Source: Bradyrhizobium lablabi (GTDB taxonomy: Bacteria > Pseudomonadota > Alphaproteobacteria > Rhizobiales > Xanthobacteraceae). Taken from it: a DNA stretch of 64,000 bases. Position numbers and translations under genes: made by a program. The stretch covers positions 4,340,001 through 4,404,000 of the forward strand of contig NZ_LT670844.1 of assembly GCF_900141755.1 (NCBI RefSeq). The letters are read 5' to 3'. A model generated the notes under the pieces. It was given only the letters and a program-made list of their open reading frames with translations. It was not told where the DNA came from and searched no databases. Below are positions 35,104 to 44,852 of this stretch, piece after piece (positions within the stretch are counted from its first letter, which is position 1; every line of letters begins with the position of its first letter).

Positions 35104-37008
35104 TCAATTCCGGTCGCCGCCCCGATCGTGATCATGCCCGTGATCGTGATCGCCGAAATCGAACAGATCGAACAGGTCTCCGATCGCCGGCATGTTGACG
35201 GGAACATAGGGATTCTCATCGTCGGCGTGCGGATTAGGCAGATTATCGCGGCTGCGCTCGGTGAGCTTGCCGAGATGCCAGTTCCGTTCGACGAATTTCA
35301 CAAAGGACGAATGTTCATTGTAGACGTGGCTGATGTGGCCGCCGCGCGAGAACGGCGAAACGGCGATCATCGGAATCCGCGGCCCGGTGCCGAAGAAGTC
35401 GACCGGCTGGATGAAGCCGGAGTCGTAATATCCGCCACCCTCGTCCACCGTGACGAAGATCGCCGTGCTTTCCCATAGCTCCTTGTTGCTCTGGGCGAGC
35501 TCGATGATGTTCTTGGCGAACGCCTCGAACAGATCGAATTTTGACGATGCCGGATGGCCGTCCATCGCGCCGTCCGGTTTGACGTAGGACACCGCCGGCA
35601 ACGTGCCGTTCTTGAGATCGGTGAATAAATCGGTCACGTCACGCATATGGTCGGCGCGCATCGCCGGATAGTTCAGTTTATATTCAAACGGATTGCAGAT
35701 GTCGCAATAGATCCCGTCGAGCGGCGCGCCGGTGCCGGAAACGTTGTAGCTGCCGCCATAATACTTCCACGGGATGTTCTTCGCACTCAAGAGATCGCCG
35801 ATGCTGGTCATGGTGACGGTCGGAACGGAACCGGCTCCGCTTGGCGTGCCTTGCGGCGTCCAGGCCGGGCCGACGTTCACCGCGGGGTAAAAGTGACCCG
35901 CGTCGCATTTGGGCTGCACGGTGTAAGGCAACTTGCCGAGATAATCCAGGATCGGCTTGACGCCCGGCTGCGTCGGATCGGAGCAATTGAACCACGTTTT
36001 GCGCGCGGTGTATTGGTTGAGCGTATTGGGCAGCGGATCGGGATTGTAGATGGTGTTAGTCGGCGGCGTCGCCGCATTGCCGTGGCCGTCGCCGAAGAAT
36101 ACCTGATCGGCGTAGCCGAGCGGCATGCTGTCAGCCCAGGTCCCGCCCATCACAGGCTGATGATAATTGTCGCTCATGGTGTAATTGTCGGCGAGGAATT
36201 TCAAAAAGGGCACATCGCCTTTCTGCATATTGAAAAACGCCATGGTCTGCCCGGTGTCGTGCGGCGTGCCGCCGGGCGGCGTCGCAAACGTCGTGGTGAT
36301 GGCCGATTGCAGATCATGGAGGCAACCCGTCGGATTGCGTCGCGTGACGTGTTCGCTGTCGATCGCGCAATCCACCTGCTGGTACATCTGGAAGAACTGG
36401 TGGATGGTGTCGCCGGTATAGGCGTCATAGGGCATGGTCGGGCCGGTCATCTGGAATGGCCCGGGCGGCAGCGTGTTGACATTGGTGATGCGGGTATCCG
36501 GGCCAAAAGCGTTTGGCAGACCCGTGCCGCCGGTTCCAAACAGGAATTGTTCGGAAGCTGGCAGTCCGGGATCGCCGCCAGGTATCTGGAGAATTGGAGC
36601 GCCCGTCGCATTTTTCACGCCGCCGAGGTCGGGCGCGGGCAGCACCGTATATAGTGACTTATTGGCCGATCCGGCGCTGATGAAAAACTTTCCGCCATTC
36701 GGCGCAGATGTGATCTGGAACTGGTGCGCCCGGTCGAAATTTTCGTTGGGCGAACCGTCCGCCTTGATGATGTGTTCCGACAGCAGGTTCCGGACCCGCT
36801 CATCGTCCGACTTCGGCACATAAGTGGCGAACAGGTGATCGAAGCTGCGGTTTTCACCGACGATGATGATGACATGCTTGATCGGCGACGCGGTGTCCAT
36901 GTGATCACGATCGGGTCCGTCCTCCGCACGAACGCCTTGCGAAAGCGCAAGGGCCGCAAGCGAAACGCCGAGCAGGCCAAACCTGCGCGTCAGCGCTATT
37001 TTTTTCAT
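35104..37008 (-). CDS. Secreted phosphoesterase family protein (phospholipase C/acid phosphatase-like)
   Basis: This 634-residue protein belongs to the phosphoesterase family PF04185. It has a signal peptide (LGVSLAALALSQGVRAED) and the catalytic-site motif ENRSFDHLF near residue 53, then a metal-site region FVTVDEGGGYYDSGF and SPFSRGGHISHVYNEHSSF near the C-terminus. The last 20 residues are rich in Asp and His (DHDHGHDHDRGG), possibly a metal-binding tail. A strong Shine-Dalgarno AGGAGA precedes the ATG at 37008, which decides this start. The substrate, phosphodiester or phosphomonoester, is not clear. Confidence 0.88.
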   Translation of the reverse strand: MKKIALTRRFGLLGVSLAALALSQGVRAEDGPDRDHMDTASPIKHVIIIVGENRSFDHLFATYVPKSDDERVRNLLSEHIIKADGSPNENFDRAHQFQITSAPNGGKFFISAGSANKSLYTVLPAPDLGGVKNATGAPILQIPGGDPGLPASEQFLFGTGGTGLPNAFGPDTRITNVNTLPPGPFQMTGPTMPYDAYTGDTIHQFFQMYQQVDCAIDSEHVTRRNPTGCLHDLQSAITTTFATPPGGTPHDTGQTMAFFNMQKGDVPFLKFLADNYTMSDNYHQPVMGGTWADSMPLGYADQVFFGDGHGNAATPPTNTIYNPDPLPNTLNQYTARKTWFNCSDPTQPGVKPILDYLGKLPYTVQPKCDAGHFYPAVNVGPAWTPQGTPSGAGSVPTVTMTSIGDLLSAKNIPWKYYGGSYNVSGTGAPLDGIYCDICNPFEYKLNYPAMRADHMRDVTDLFTDLKNGTLPAVSYVKPDGAMDGHPASSKFDLFEAFAKNIIELAQSNKELWESTAIFVTVDEGGGYYDSGFIQPVDFFGTGPRIPMIAVSPFSRGGHISHVYNEHSSFVKFVERNWHLGKLTERSRDNLPNPHADDENPYVPVNMPAIGDLFDLFDFGDHDHGHDHDRGGDRN

Positions 37009-37332
37009 AGCTTTCTCCTGTTGGATTTTTGGAAATCGAAGCAACAGGCGCGTTGTTATTCCGCGACCATGACGCGCATTTTCCGGTTGCATGACAGATC
37101 GAACGCATTCGCAAGACAGCGGCGTTCCCGCGTGACAAACATGTGGAAAGATTTTTCTGGGAGCCGGGGAATATTCGCCCGTTTGTCATGAAGCCGAACA
37201 AGCCGGTTCCGCGCGCGTTTGCGAGCTATCAAGATCGCGCAAATCGAGGAAGGAGCCTGTTTCGGCGCGGGGCCCGATTGAAGGACGCGAGATCGTCGCG
37301 TAAATTGTTGCGCGACGAAATCGGAGCCGGCC
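37009..37332. other. Divergent intergenic region, no gene seen
   Basis: This 324-base region separates the phosphoesterase gene from the cupin gene and should contain both promoters. I found no convincing reading frame, palindrome or riboswitch. Only the ribosome binding sites at its two ends are clear. Confidence 0.4.
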
Positions 37333-37686
37333 ATGAGCGATGCGATTGATTTGTCAGAGAAGTTGTCGAAATTTTCCGACCACTGGTCGCCGCGAACCGT
37401 CGCGCAGTTCAACGATTGCGATGTCATGGTCGTGAAAGTCCAAGGCGAATTCGTCTGGCACAAGCACGATGACACCGATGACTTTTTTCTGGTTCTCAAC
37501 GGCGTGCTGGATATTCAGCTTCGAGATCGAACGGTCACGCTTTCGCCGGGGCAAATGTACATCGTGCCAAAAGGCGTCGAGCATCGTCCCGTCGCCAAGG
37601 ACGAGGTGCATTTGTTGCTGATTGAGCCGACCGGGACGCCCAACACGGGCGATCCCGCAACCGCCGCCCCGCGCAAGACGGCCTGA
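37333..37686 (+). CDS. Cupin domain protein
   Basis: This 117-residue protein is a single small beta-barrel of the cupin superfamily. Motif 1 is GEFVWHKHDDTDDFFLVLNG with His 43 and His 45; the usual Glu is replaced by Asp. Motif 2 is PKGVEHRP with His 84. These could hold one metal ion. Possible roles are isomerase, dioxygenase or sensor; none can be chosen. It is 4 bases before the epimerase gene, so they are co-transcribed. Confidence 0.87.
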   Translation: MSDAIDLSEKLSKFSDHWSPRTVAQFNDCDVMVVKVQGEFVWHKHDDTDDFFLVLNGVLDIQLRDRTVTLSPGQMYIVPKGVEHRPVAKDEVHLLLIEPTGTPNTGDPATAAPRKTA

Positions 37687-37690
37687 ACGC

Positions 37691-38563
37691 ATGACCGAAC
37701 AACGCCATACGCTTCGAAGCGAGGCGATCACCGCAACCATCGCGGCGCATGGCGCGGAATTATGTTCCCTGCAGAACGCGCAAGGGCTTGAACTGTTGTG
37801 GCAGGCCGGCGCGGCATGGCCGCGTCATGCACCGCTGCTGTTCCCTATCGTCGGCCGGCTCAAGAACGACCAGCTGCAACATCGGGGTAAGGTCTATCCG
37901 ATGACCCAGCATGGTTTCGCGCGCGATCTTCGCTTCGACTGGGCGGAGCGCGGGCCAACATCCTGCACGCTCACGCTGACCGATGATGCGGCGACCCGCT
38001 CGCGCTATCCTTTTCCGTTTCGGCTGGCGGTCACTTACTCGGTGAACAAGGCCGAGCTGCAGGTGGTGCTCGAGATCACCAATACCGGCGACGAAATGCT
38101 GCCGGCCTCGATGGGCGCCCATCCGGCGTTCAACTGGCCGCTGCTGCCGGGATTGGCGAAAGAGGCTTACGAGCTCACGTTTTCCAGCAACGAGCGGTCA
38201 CCCATTCGGCGGTTGAAAGACGGTCTCCTGAAGGCGGAACCGGAGCCAACTCCCGTTCGAGGCAAAATCCTCTCCCTTTCAGAAAAGCTGTTCGCCGAGG
38301 ACGCGGTCATCCTGGATCGACCCGCGAGCCATTCGGTTCGCTACGCGGCTGCGCGCGGCCCCTCGATCGAGATTCATTGGGAAGGATTTCGTGAGCTCGG
38401 AATCTGGTCGAAGCCCGCGGGAGCAGCTTTTCTGTGCATCGAGCCATGGCATGGGCTTGCGAGTCCTTTGACGTTCGATGGCGAGTTTGCCGACAAGCCC
38501 GGCGTGATGCATATCTCCCCTGCCGCAAAACGATCTCTCAATTATCGAATCCGTATCGGCTAA
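37691..38563 (+). CDS. Aldose 1-epimerase family protein
   Basis: This 290-residue cytosolic protein resembles the galactose mutarotase/YeaD-like superfamily. Recognisable parts are FPIVGRLKNDQ near residue 53, HGFARDLRF, the conserved GAHPAFNWPL near residue 140 and the late CIEPWHGLASP. It lacks the classic GalM C-terminus, so hexose-6-phosphate or another sugar may be the substrate. It follows the cupin gene by 4 bases. Confidence 0.88.
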   Translation: MTEQRHTLRSEAITATIAAHGAELCSLQNAQGLELLWQAGAAWPRHAPLLFPIVGRLKNDQLQHRGKVYPMTQHGFARDLRFDWAERGPTSCTLTLTDDAATRSRYPFPFRLAVTYSVNKAELQVVLEITNTGDEMLPASMGAHPAFNWPLLPGLAKEAYELTFSSNERSPIRRLKDGLLKAEPEPTPVRGKILSLSEKLFAEDAVILDRPASHSVRYAAARGPSIEIHWEGFRELGIWSKPAGAAFLCIEPWHGLASPLTFDGEFADKPGVMHISPAAKRSLNYRIRIG

Positions 38564-38678
38564 GGCCGCCTGCCGGGCATTTCACCTTCTGCGCAAATGC
38601 GGAAGGCCTGCCCTCAACTTGAACCGCCCGTGGCCTCCGGTTACGCTCGCCCCCAACAAAATCCCCGGGGGAAACCAA

Positions 38679-39557
38679 ATGAAGCAGCTCAGGATCGGCG
38701 ACATCACCATCGACGCGGTGATCGAACGCGAGGGCCCATGGCGTCGGCCGCAGGATTTCTTCCCGGCCTATTACGACGAGGCGACCTTCAAGCGCCATCT
38801 GCCCTCGATGGAGCCGGAGGTGTTCGACACGGCGCTCGGCATGATGGTGATCACCTACCAGACGTTTGTGGTACGGACGCCACGCTACACCATTCTGGTC
38901 GACACCTGCACCGGCGAGGACAAGGGTCATCCGCCGCCGTTCGATTTTCCCGGCAAGGAACGCTGGCGCAACGAGCTGTTCGCGCTCGGCATCGGCTACG
39001 ACAAGATCGACTACGTGTTCTGCACCCATCTCCATATCGACCATACCGGCTGGAACACGTCGCTGCGCGATGGCCGCTGGGTGCCGACCTTCCCGAATGC
39101 AAAGTATATCTTTCACAAGAAGGAATATGCGGTCTGGGAAGCCGAGCACGCCAAGGGCAACGATCCGCCCGGCACGGTATTCCGCGACAATTGCCTGCCG
39201 ATCGTAGAAGCCGGCCAGGCGCTGCTGGTCGATGACGATTACGCGCTCGACGACACCATCACGCTGACGCCGACGCCGGGGCACTCGCCCTGCCATTGCT
39301 GCGTCAATATCTTCTCCCGTGGCCGGCGCGCGGTGGTCACCGGCGACATGATGCACCACATCATCCAGTGCCGCGAGCCGGATTGGTCGCCGCGGGTCGA
39401 CTGGGATGGCAAGCAGGCGGCAGTGTCACGCCGGAAGTTCTTATCCTCCGTCGCCGACACCGATACGCTGATTCTGCCGATTCATTTTCCGACGCCGACC
39501 GCGGGTCTGGTCATCGCGGACGGCGATCGTTTCAACTACCGCTTCAGGCGCGATTGA
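38679..39557 (+). CDS. MBL-fold metallo-hydrolase (quorum-quenching-lactonase-like)
   Basis: This 292-residue protein has the metal motif THLHIDHTGW (H117, H119, D121, H122) and later TPTPGHSPCHCC and VTGDMMHH for the remaining ligands. The subgroup includes lactonases and alkylsulfatase-like enzymes. The ATG at 38679 with a nearby gggg stretch was chosen over one 60 bases earlier that would extend a Pro-rich tail. It has no signal peptide, so it is cytosolic. A dispersed repeat follows. Confidence 0.9.
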   Translation: MKQLRIGDITIDAVIEREGPWRRPQDFFPAYYDEATFKRHLPSMEPEVFDTALGMMVITYQTFVVRTPRYTILVDTCTGEDKGHPPPFDFPGKERWRNELFALGIGYDKIDYVFCTHLHIDHTGWNTSLRDGRWVPTFPNAKYIFHKKEYAVWEAEHAKGNDPPGTVFRDNCLPIVEAGQALLVDDDYALDDTITLTPTPGHSPCHCCVNIFSRGRRAVVTGDMMHHIIQCREPDWSPRVDWDGKQAAVSRRKFLSSVADTDTLILPIHFPTPTAGLVIADGDRFNYRFRRD

Positions 39558-39562
39558 GCGCT

Positions 39563-39611
39563 CTTCTCCCTCTCCCCGCTGTTCGCGGCGAGAGGGTTGG
39601 GGTGAGGGGCC
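39563..39611. repeat. Dispersed intergenic palindromic repeat, single-arm copy 3
   Basis: This short copy carries only one arm (ctctccccgctgttcgcggcgagagg) followed by gttggggtgaggggcc, as in copies 2 and 4. It lies between convergent genes and forms a stable hairpin. Confidence 0.7.
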
Positions 39612-39613
39612 GC

Positions 39614-39859
39614 TTACGCGCCCTTTTCGCACTTCGTCATGAAGCTGGTCTTGGCGGCGCCGGCCAGTGGCTTGCCATCCGAACCGACGGCCTTGGTCGC
39701 GCAGGTATCGGTCATGCACTTCTTCATGAAGGAGGTCTTCGCCGCGCCGGCGAGAGGCTTGCCGTCCTTGCCGACGGCTTTGCTTTCACAGGTTTCCTGC
39801 GCGGCGGCGGAGCCGATCGCAAACGCGGTGAGGATTGCAACCAAGAAAATCCGTTTCAT
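39614..39859 (-). CDS. psiF: PsiF repeat protein
   Basis: This 81-residue protein has a signal peptide (IFLVAILTAFAIGSAAAQ) and two PsiF repeats: CESKAVGKDGKPLAGAAK and CATKAVGSDGKPLAGAAK, each ending in a FM-K-C motif. PsiF is induced by phosphate starvation in E. coli, but its function is unknown. The four conserved Cys suggest periplasmic disulfides. It lies alone between convergent and divergent neighbours. Confidence 0.9.
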   Translation of the reverse strand: MKRIFLVAILTAFAIGSAAAQETCESKAVGKDGKPLAGAAKTSFMKKCMTDTCATKAVGSDGKPLAGAAKTSFMTKCEKGA

Positions 39860-39989
39860 TGTGGGTCTCTCCCTAAGCTTTGGACAGCGCCCGGATTGGA
39901 CCTTGGAATCCCGGCGCGATCAAGCTCCCAAACCGGACTTAGCCGATAAAATGCCCGCTTCATGGGCTCGCACTCGGCGAGTATGGCGT

Positions 39990-40952
39990 TCAAGTACCCC
40001 GCTCCAGCATCGCCCTAAAATCGGCGCGGGCGCGTTGCGCCTCGGCCTTCGCGGTTTGCGAGGCTTCGCCGAGCCCGAAATAGCCGTGGATCAGGCCGGC
40101 GCCCGGATGGTACTTGGTCGCGACGCCGGCGGCGGCCATCGCGTCGGCATAGGCCTTGCCCTCGTCGCGCAGGGGATCGAACCACGCCGTGCAGACGACC
40201 GCGGGCGCCAGCCCGGCGAGATTTTTCGCGCGCAATGGCGAGACGCGCCAGTCGGTGCCGTGCGCGGCGTCCTCAAGATAATGGCCGGCGAACCATTCCA
40301 TCACCGCGCGCGAGAGGAAGTAGCCCTCGGCGTTCTCGTGGCGCGAGGGAAAGCGCGCGTTCTCGCTCTTGTCCGCATAATTTCCGGCGACATCGGTGAC
40401 GGGATAGACCAGGAGCTGCGCGGCGAGGGGTATGCCGGCGTCGCGACAGGCGATCGCGACTGTAGCCGCCAGATTGCCGCCGGCGCTGTCGCCGGCGACG
40501 CCAACGCGCGATGTGTCGCCGCCGAATTCGGCGATGCGGGAGATCACGTCGCGCATCGCGGCGAAAGCGTCCTCGAAGGCGCCTGGAAAGCGCGTCTCCG
40601 GCGGACGCCGGTAGTCGACCGAGATGACGACGGAACCGGTCTCGATCGCCAGCAGGCGCGCCTGCCGGTCATGGGTTTCGAGATCGCCGGCGACCCAGCC
40701 GCCGCCATGGAAAAACACCACCGTCGGCGATGGTTCGCGGGCGACGCGGTAGAGGCGCGCGGCAAGCGGTCCGGCTGCGCCCTTCACCTTGATATCCTCC
40801 ACGCTCGCGACAGGCGGCGGCGGAATGGCGGCGCGGGCCGCGGCGAGCGCGCGCAGCGCATCGCGCGCGCTCTGCGGCGTCATCGTCAAGGGATCGCGCA
40901 GCGGCAAAAGCGGAATGATCTGGGCGACGACGGGATCGAGCGGAATGGTCAT
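39990..40952 (-). CDS. Alpha/beta hydrolase, hormone-sensitive-lipase (HSL) esterase family
   Basis: This 320-residue esterase has the oxyanion motif HGGG at 82-85, the nucleophile S156 in GDSAGG and a late His in GLIHGYFG; the acid is expected near WFDPLRDEG. These mark family IV. The ATG at 40952 (MTIPLDP) was chosen over two earlier ones. It may be exported with neither signal nor membrane segment seen, so it is cytosolic. It lies 82 bases after the hydratase gene on the same strand and near a Baeyer-Villiger-type monooxygenase, whose ester product it could cleave; that link is inference. Confidence 0.9.
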   Translation of the reverse strand: MTIPLDPVVAQIIPLLPLRDPLTMTPQSARDALRALAAARAAIPPPPVASVEDIKVKGAAGPLAARLYRVAREPSPTVVFFHGGGWVAGDLETHDRQARLLAIETGSVVISVDYRRPPETRFPGAFEDAFAAMRDVISRIAEFGGDTSRVGVAGDSAGGNLAATVAIACRDAGIPLAAQLLVYPVTDVAGNYADKSENARFPSRHENAEGYFLSRAVMEWFAGHYLEDAAHGTDWRVSPLRAKNLAGLAPAVVCTAWFDPLRDEGKAYADAMAAAGVATKYHPGAGLIHGYFGLGEASQTAKAEAQRARADFRAMLERGT

Positions 40953-41034
40953 GCGGTCTCCCAGCCCTGGAATTCGCGCCAGCATAGAGTCGGCGTGCGG
41001 AGGCGGCAATTATCCCGTCCCCCGGTTGGCATTT

Positions 41035-41823
41035 TCATCTTCTTACACTCACCTCGACAGCGCCGATTTCCGCCAGCTCGAAACGATACGCCGCGTCTTC
41101 CTCCGGAAATACGGTCTTCATGACGCTTCCGGTCATCACGACCTGGCCCGCTTTCAGCGTCTCGCCCCGCGAGGCCAGCTGCGTTGCAAGCCAGGCAACC
41201 GAATTGAAGGGATGCCCGAGGATGTCGCGTCCGTGCCCTTCGCCGATCGCAATTCGGTCTTTCGCTGCACGGCCGAGGACGTCCTTCAGGTCAGGCCACT
41301 TGGTCGCGAATTCGGACAGCACGATGCCGCCGTTCCAGGAATTGTCGGCAACAAGCGAACGAACATCGAGGTTTGAATAGTCCGCGTTTCGGTCATCCAC
41401 GATTTCGATCGCCGCGCAAACCCCATCGATGTGAGGCTGGATCGCCTCGCCGGTATACGGCGTGCCCGTCACCGGGACATCCGATTTGACACGGACGGCA
41501 ATTTCAAATTCCAGACCGAGCCGCCCGAAATCCGCAATCCGCACGGCCGCGCCCGATCGATGCACCCGATTTGCCAGCACGACACCGGCGATAGGATGGT
41601 CGATCCCGCAAAACACCTGCATGGTCGCCGACGTGAGCCCGACCTTATAGCCGATAGTATCGCCGTGTCGGCCACGGAGAAGCGCGACGTATTTCTCCTG
41701 GATATCGTAGGCATCGGAGATCGTACCGGGTCCGTCTGGCGGCACCAGCGTCTTGAACCGCACATTGTCCCTGTGTTCGGCGAGCAGCTTTTCGGCTGCG
41801 CGCCGGGCCGCGATTTCCTCCAT
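41035..41823 (-). CDS. 2-keto-4-pentenoate hydratase-like protein (FAH family)
   Basis: This 262-residue protein resembles hydratases and decarboxylases of the aromatic meta-cleavage pathway (MhpD/XylJ-like). The region GYKVGLTSATMQ and the metal-binding block EFEIAVRVKSDVP, followed by PHIDGVCAAIEIVDDR, are characteristic. A Shine-Dalgarno (GGGAGAAG) 4 bases before the ATG at 41823 decides the start; an ATG seven codons upstream is less likely. No ring-cleavage dioxygenase is nearby, so its pathway is unclear. Confidence 0.88.
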   Translation of the reverse strand: MEEIAARRAAEKLLAEHRDNVRFKTLVPPDGPGTISDAYDIQEKYVALLRGRHGDTIGYKVGLTSATMQVFCGIDHPIAGVVLANRVHRSGAAVRIADFGRLGLEFEIAVRVKSDVPVTGTPYTGEAIQPHIDGVCAAIEIVDDRNADYSNLDVRSLVADNSWNGGIVLSEFATKWPDLKDVLGRAAKDRIAIGEGHGRDILGHPFNSVAWLATQLASRGETLKAGQVVMTGSVMKTVFPEEDAAYRFELAEIGAVEVSVRR

Positions 41824-42036
41824 GGGTCTTCTCCCTTTTTTCAAATCATAACGCGCCGTGAGCCTGGGTCAAACGACGGCGCCGCCGCGCGGATCCTTCG
41901 CGGCAGCAAGAAATAGGCATCTGTCCGCAAATTCGTGTTTATTCCGCTCCGGCCAACGAAAAATTCTGATTGAGCGCCACCGGCTTTTCACCGACTCTTT
42001 CGTCGCGCGAGCACCGGATTGTCAGTGGAGGCCAAT

Positions 42037-42927
42037 ATGAAAGCTTTGAATGCCATCATCACCCTTGCGATTTTTCTGATCGGGGCGGGCACCGCGGCGG
42101 CGCAAAACGCACCGCCGGTTTCGACGAAAAAGGTCGACGGCACCGACAACGTCTATGTCTTCCGCTATGGCGGCCATCAGTCGATGTTCATCGTGACATC
42201 GCAGGGCGTCATCGCCACGGATCCGATTTCGTATTTGCGCCCGGCAAAGCCCTATATCGACGCCATCAAGGCCGTCACCGACAAGCCGATCAAATACGTC
42301 ATCTACAGCCATCATCACTATGATCACATCGCCGGTGGCCAGCCGTTCAAGGATCTCGGCGCGACCTTCATCGCGCATCGGCGCGCAAAAGAACGCCTGC
42401 TCGAATTGAAGAAGCAGAACGCGCTTATCGCCGACATCGTGATGCCCGATCAGGTGGTCGACGACAAGAAGACAATAAAACTCGGCGACACCACGCTCGA
42501 ACTGATCTATGTCGGCCGCAACCATTCGGACAATTCCCTGGTGATGCGGCTGCCGAAGGAAAAACTGGTGTTCGTCGTCGACTTCGCGCCGATCGAGACG
42601 ATCCAGTTCCGCAATATCCCGGACAATGCCTCGCCGCTGGAATATATCGCCTCGCTGAAAAAGCTTGCCGCGCTCGATTGGGACCGGCTGATCCCCGGCC
42701 ATCCCTATGCCGGCGGACGCTACGGCACCAAAAAGGATGTCGAGGACGACATCGCCTACATGGAGGATCTGTCGGCGGAAGTGAAAAAGGCCGCAGACGC
42801 GGGAAAATGCTTCGACACCGCGATGAAGGAGGTCAAGCTGCCGAAATACGAGAAATGGGCGAACTATGAAACCGGCCTGTCCGCCAATGTCGAGCGCTTC
42901 TGCTATTGGTGGGGACGGGGGTATTGA
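42037..42927 (+). CDS. Periplasmic MBL-fold metallo-hydrolase
   Basis: This 296-residue protein has a signal peptide ending at GTAAAQN (about residue 24) and a zinc site SHHHYDH (H92, H94, D96, H97). The later ligands are seen in YVGRNHSDNS and IPGHPYAGG. A good Shine-Dalgarno (GGAGG) precedes the ATG at 42037; an earlier ATG is less likely. Related exported proteins include beta-lactamase-like and PQQ-linked QedH/SoxH-type hydrolases. The substrate is unknown. Confidence 0.9.
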   Translation: MKALNAIITLAIFLIGAGTAAAQNAPPVSTKKVDGTDNVYVFRYGGHQSMFIVTSQGVIATDPISYLRPAKPYIDAIKAVTDKPIKYVIYSHHHYDHIAGGQPFKDLGATFIAHRRAKERLLELKKQNALIADIVMPDQVVDDKKTIKLGDTTLELIYVGRNHSDNSLVMRLPKEKLVFVVDFAPIETIQFRNIPDNASPLEYIASLKKLAALDWDRLIPGHPYAGGRYGTKKDVEDDIAYMEDLSAEVKKAADAGKCFDTAMKEVKLPKYEKWANYETGLSANVERFCYWWGRGY

Positions 42928-43080
42928 TCGGCGCGCAGCCAGTCGCATGGGGATGGGGTACGCGGCATCTGCGAAGATCGGGCATGCACTGGCCGGGTAC
43001 CGTTGCCGCGGATATCACAATGGACTTCTCGGCCAATCCGGCTACCCTCGCAGGGTGATCGAGGAAAAACGGCAGCAATC

Positions 43081-44829
43081 ATGATTGCCGACACCACTGC
43101 ACGACGGGAGCGCCCTACTGAAACGGCAACGGTCTTGGACGCCGTTGTCGTCGGCGCCGGCTTTGCCGGCATGTACATGCTGCATCGCCTGCGTGGGCTT
43201 GGCCTTTCGGCGCGGGTTTTTGAGGCCGGCGGTGGCGTCGGCGGCACCTGGTATTGGAACCGTTATCCGGGGGCGCGTTGCGACGTCGAGAGCATGCAGT
43301 ATTCGTTCTCGTTCTCGGAGGAGTTAGACCAGGAGTGGAACTGGTCCGAGAAGTACGCGCCGCAGCCTGAAATCCTCTCCTATGCCAACCATGTTGCCGA
43401 TCGCTTCGATCTGCGCCGGGATATCGTGTTTGATACGCGAGTTATTGCGTCCACCTTCGACGAAGCCGCCAAAGGTTGGCTGATCGAGACTGATCGCGGC
43501 GACAGGGTTTTTGCAAAATTCTGTATCTTGGCCGTCGGCTGCTTGTCGGCGCCGAACCGTCCGAACTTCAGGGGCCTCGAAGATTTTCGCGGGAAAATCT
43601 ATCACACCGGTGAATGGCCGCATCAGGGCGTCGACTTCCGCGGGCTGCGTGTTGGCGTCATCGGCACCGGCTCCTCGGCGATCCAGTCGATCCCGATTAT
43701 CGCGCGGCAAGCCGCGACGCTTACGGTTTTTCAGCGTACGGCGACCTGGTCCGTGCCGGCCTGGAACGAGAAGCTGACGCCGGAATATCTGCAGTCGGCC
43801 AAGGCCGATTATCCGGCGCTCCGGGCCAAGGCGCGTGCACGCCCGACCGGCTTCTATTTTCCGTTCAACACGCAGCCGGCGCTGGAAGCGGCCCCGGACG
43901 ACCGCGAGCAGCAGTATGAGGAAGCCTGGGCCCGCGGCGGCTTGCCGTTTCTCGGCTCCTACGGGGATCTTCTGTTCGAGAAAGCCGCCAATGACACCAT
44001 CGCCGACTTCGCCCGCCGCAAAATCCGCGGCATCGTGAAGGATCCGGCCACGGCCGATCTGCTCTGTCCGGACAACGTCTTCGGCTGCAAGCGCCTCTGC
44101 GTCGATACCGGCTATTTCGAGACCTACAATTTGCCGCACGTAAAGCTGGTCGACGTATCCAGGATGCCGATCGAACGCTTCACCGCCGACGGCATCGAGG
44201 TCGATGGTGTCGAATACAGACTGGATGCCGTGGTCAGCGCGACCGGCTTTGCCGCAATGACCGGGTCGTTCGACAAGATCAGGATCACGGGCCGCGACGG
44301 CCTGACGCTTTCCGAGAAATGGCGCGCCGGGCCTCGTGCCTATCTCGGGATCGCATCGGCGGGCTTTCCCAATTTGTTCATGATCACCGGTCCTGGCAGC
44401 CCATCGGTGCTGGCAAGCATGATCCAGGCGATCGAGCAGCACGTCGATTGGCTGGCGGACTGCATGGGCCACATGCGGGATATCGGTGCGACGTCGATCG
44501 AACCGCTCGCGGAAGATGAGGATGCCTGGGTCGAGCACGTCAACGAGGTATCGAAGGTCTCGCTGCGATCGACTTGCAGCTCCTGGTATGTCGGCGCCAA
44601 CATACCCGGCCGGCCGCGCGTCTTCATGCCGTATATCGGTGGCTTCCCGATCTATGTGCAGAAATGCAACGAGGTCATGACCGGCGGCTTCAGTGGCTTT
44701 GTCCTGGAGGGTGCGCCGGTCGGCAACGCAGCACCCGAGGTGCGCTATACCGAACGGTGGCGTGTCCCTCTCGATATCGATGTCATCTCACCGGCGGCTG
44801 TCGCCGCCCGGCGTGTGCCGGTGGTCTGA
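43081..44829 (+). CDS. Flavin-containing monooxygenase, Baeyer-Villiger type
   Basis: This 582-residue flavoprotein has the FAD site GAGFAG at 25-30, the NADPH site GTGSSA at 195-200 and, between them, the Baeyer-Villiger fingerprint FRGKIYHTGEWP at 169-180. The length fits cyclohexanone/phenylacetone-type monooxygenases, which insert oxygen next to a ketone to give an ester or lactone. The ATG at 43081 was chosen; an earlier in-frame start adds a basic tail. A nearby HSL esterase could hydrolyse the product. It converges on the molybdenum gene ending at 44937. Confidence 0.92.
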   Translation: MIADTTARRERPTETATVLDAVVVGAGFAGMYMLHRLRGLGLSARVFEAGGGVGGTWYWNRYPGARCDVESMQYSFSFSEELDQEWNWSEKYAPQPEILSYANHVADRFDLRRDIVFDTRVIASTFDEAAKGWLIETDRGDRVFAKFCILAVGCLSAPNRPNFRGLEDFRGKIYHTGEWPHQGVDFRGLRVGVIGTGSSAIQSIPIIARQAATLTVFQRTATWSVPAWNEKLTPEYLQSAKADYPALRAKARARPTGFYFPFNTQPALEAAPDDREQQYEEAWARGGLPFLGSYGDLLFEKAANDTIADFARRKIRGIVKDPATADLLCPDNVFGCKRLCVDTGYFETYNLPHVKLVDVSRMPIERFTADGIEVDGVEYRLDAVVSATGFAAMTGSFDKIRITGRDGLTLSEKWRAGPRAYLGIASAGFPNLFMITGPGSPSVLASMIQAIEQHVDWLADCMGHMRDIGATSIEPLAEDEDAWVEHVNEVSKVSLRSTCSSWYVGANIPGRPRVFMPYIGGFPIYVQKCNEVMTGGFSGFVLEGAPVGNAAPEVRYTERWRVPLDIDVISPAAVAARRVPVV

Positions 44830-44852
44830 CCTCAAGGCGCGCAACCATAAAA

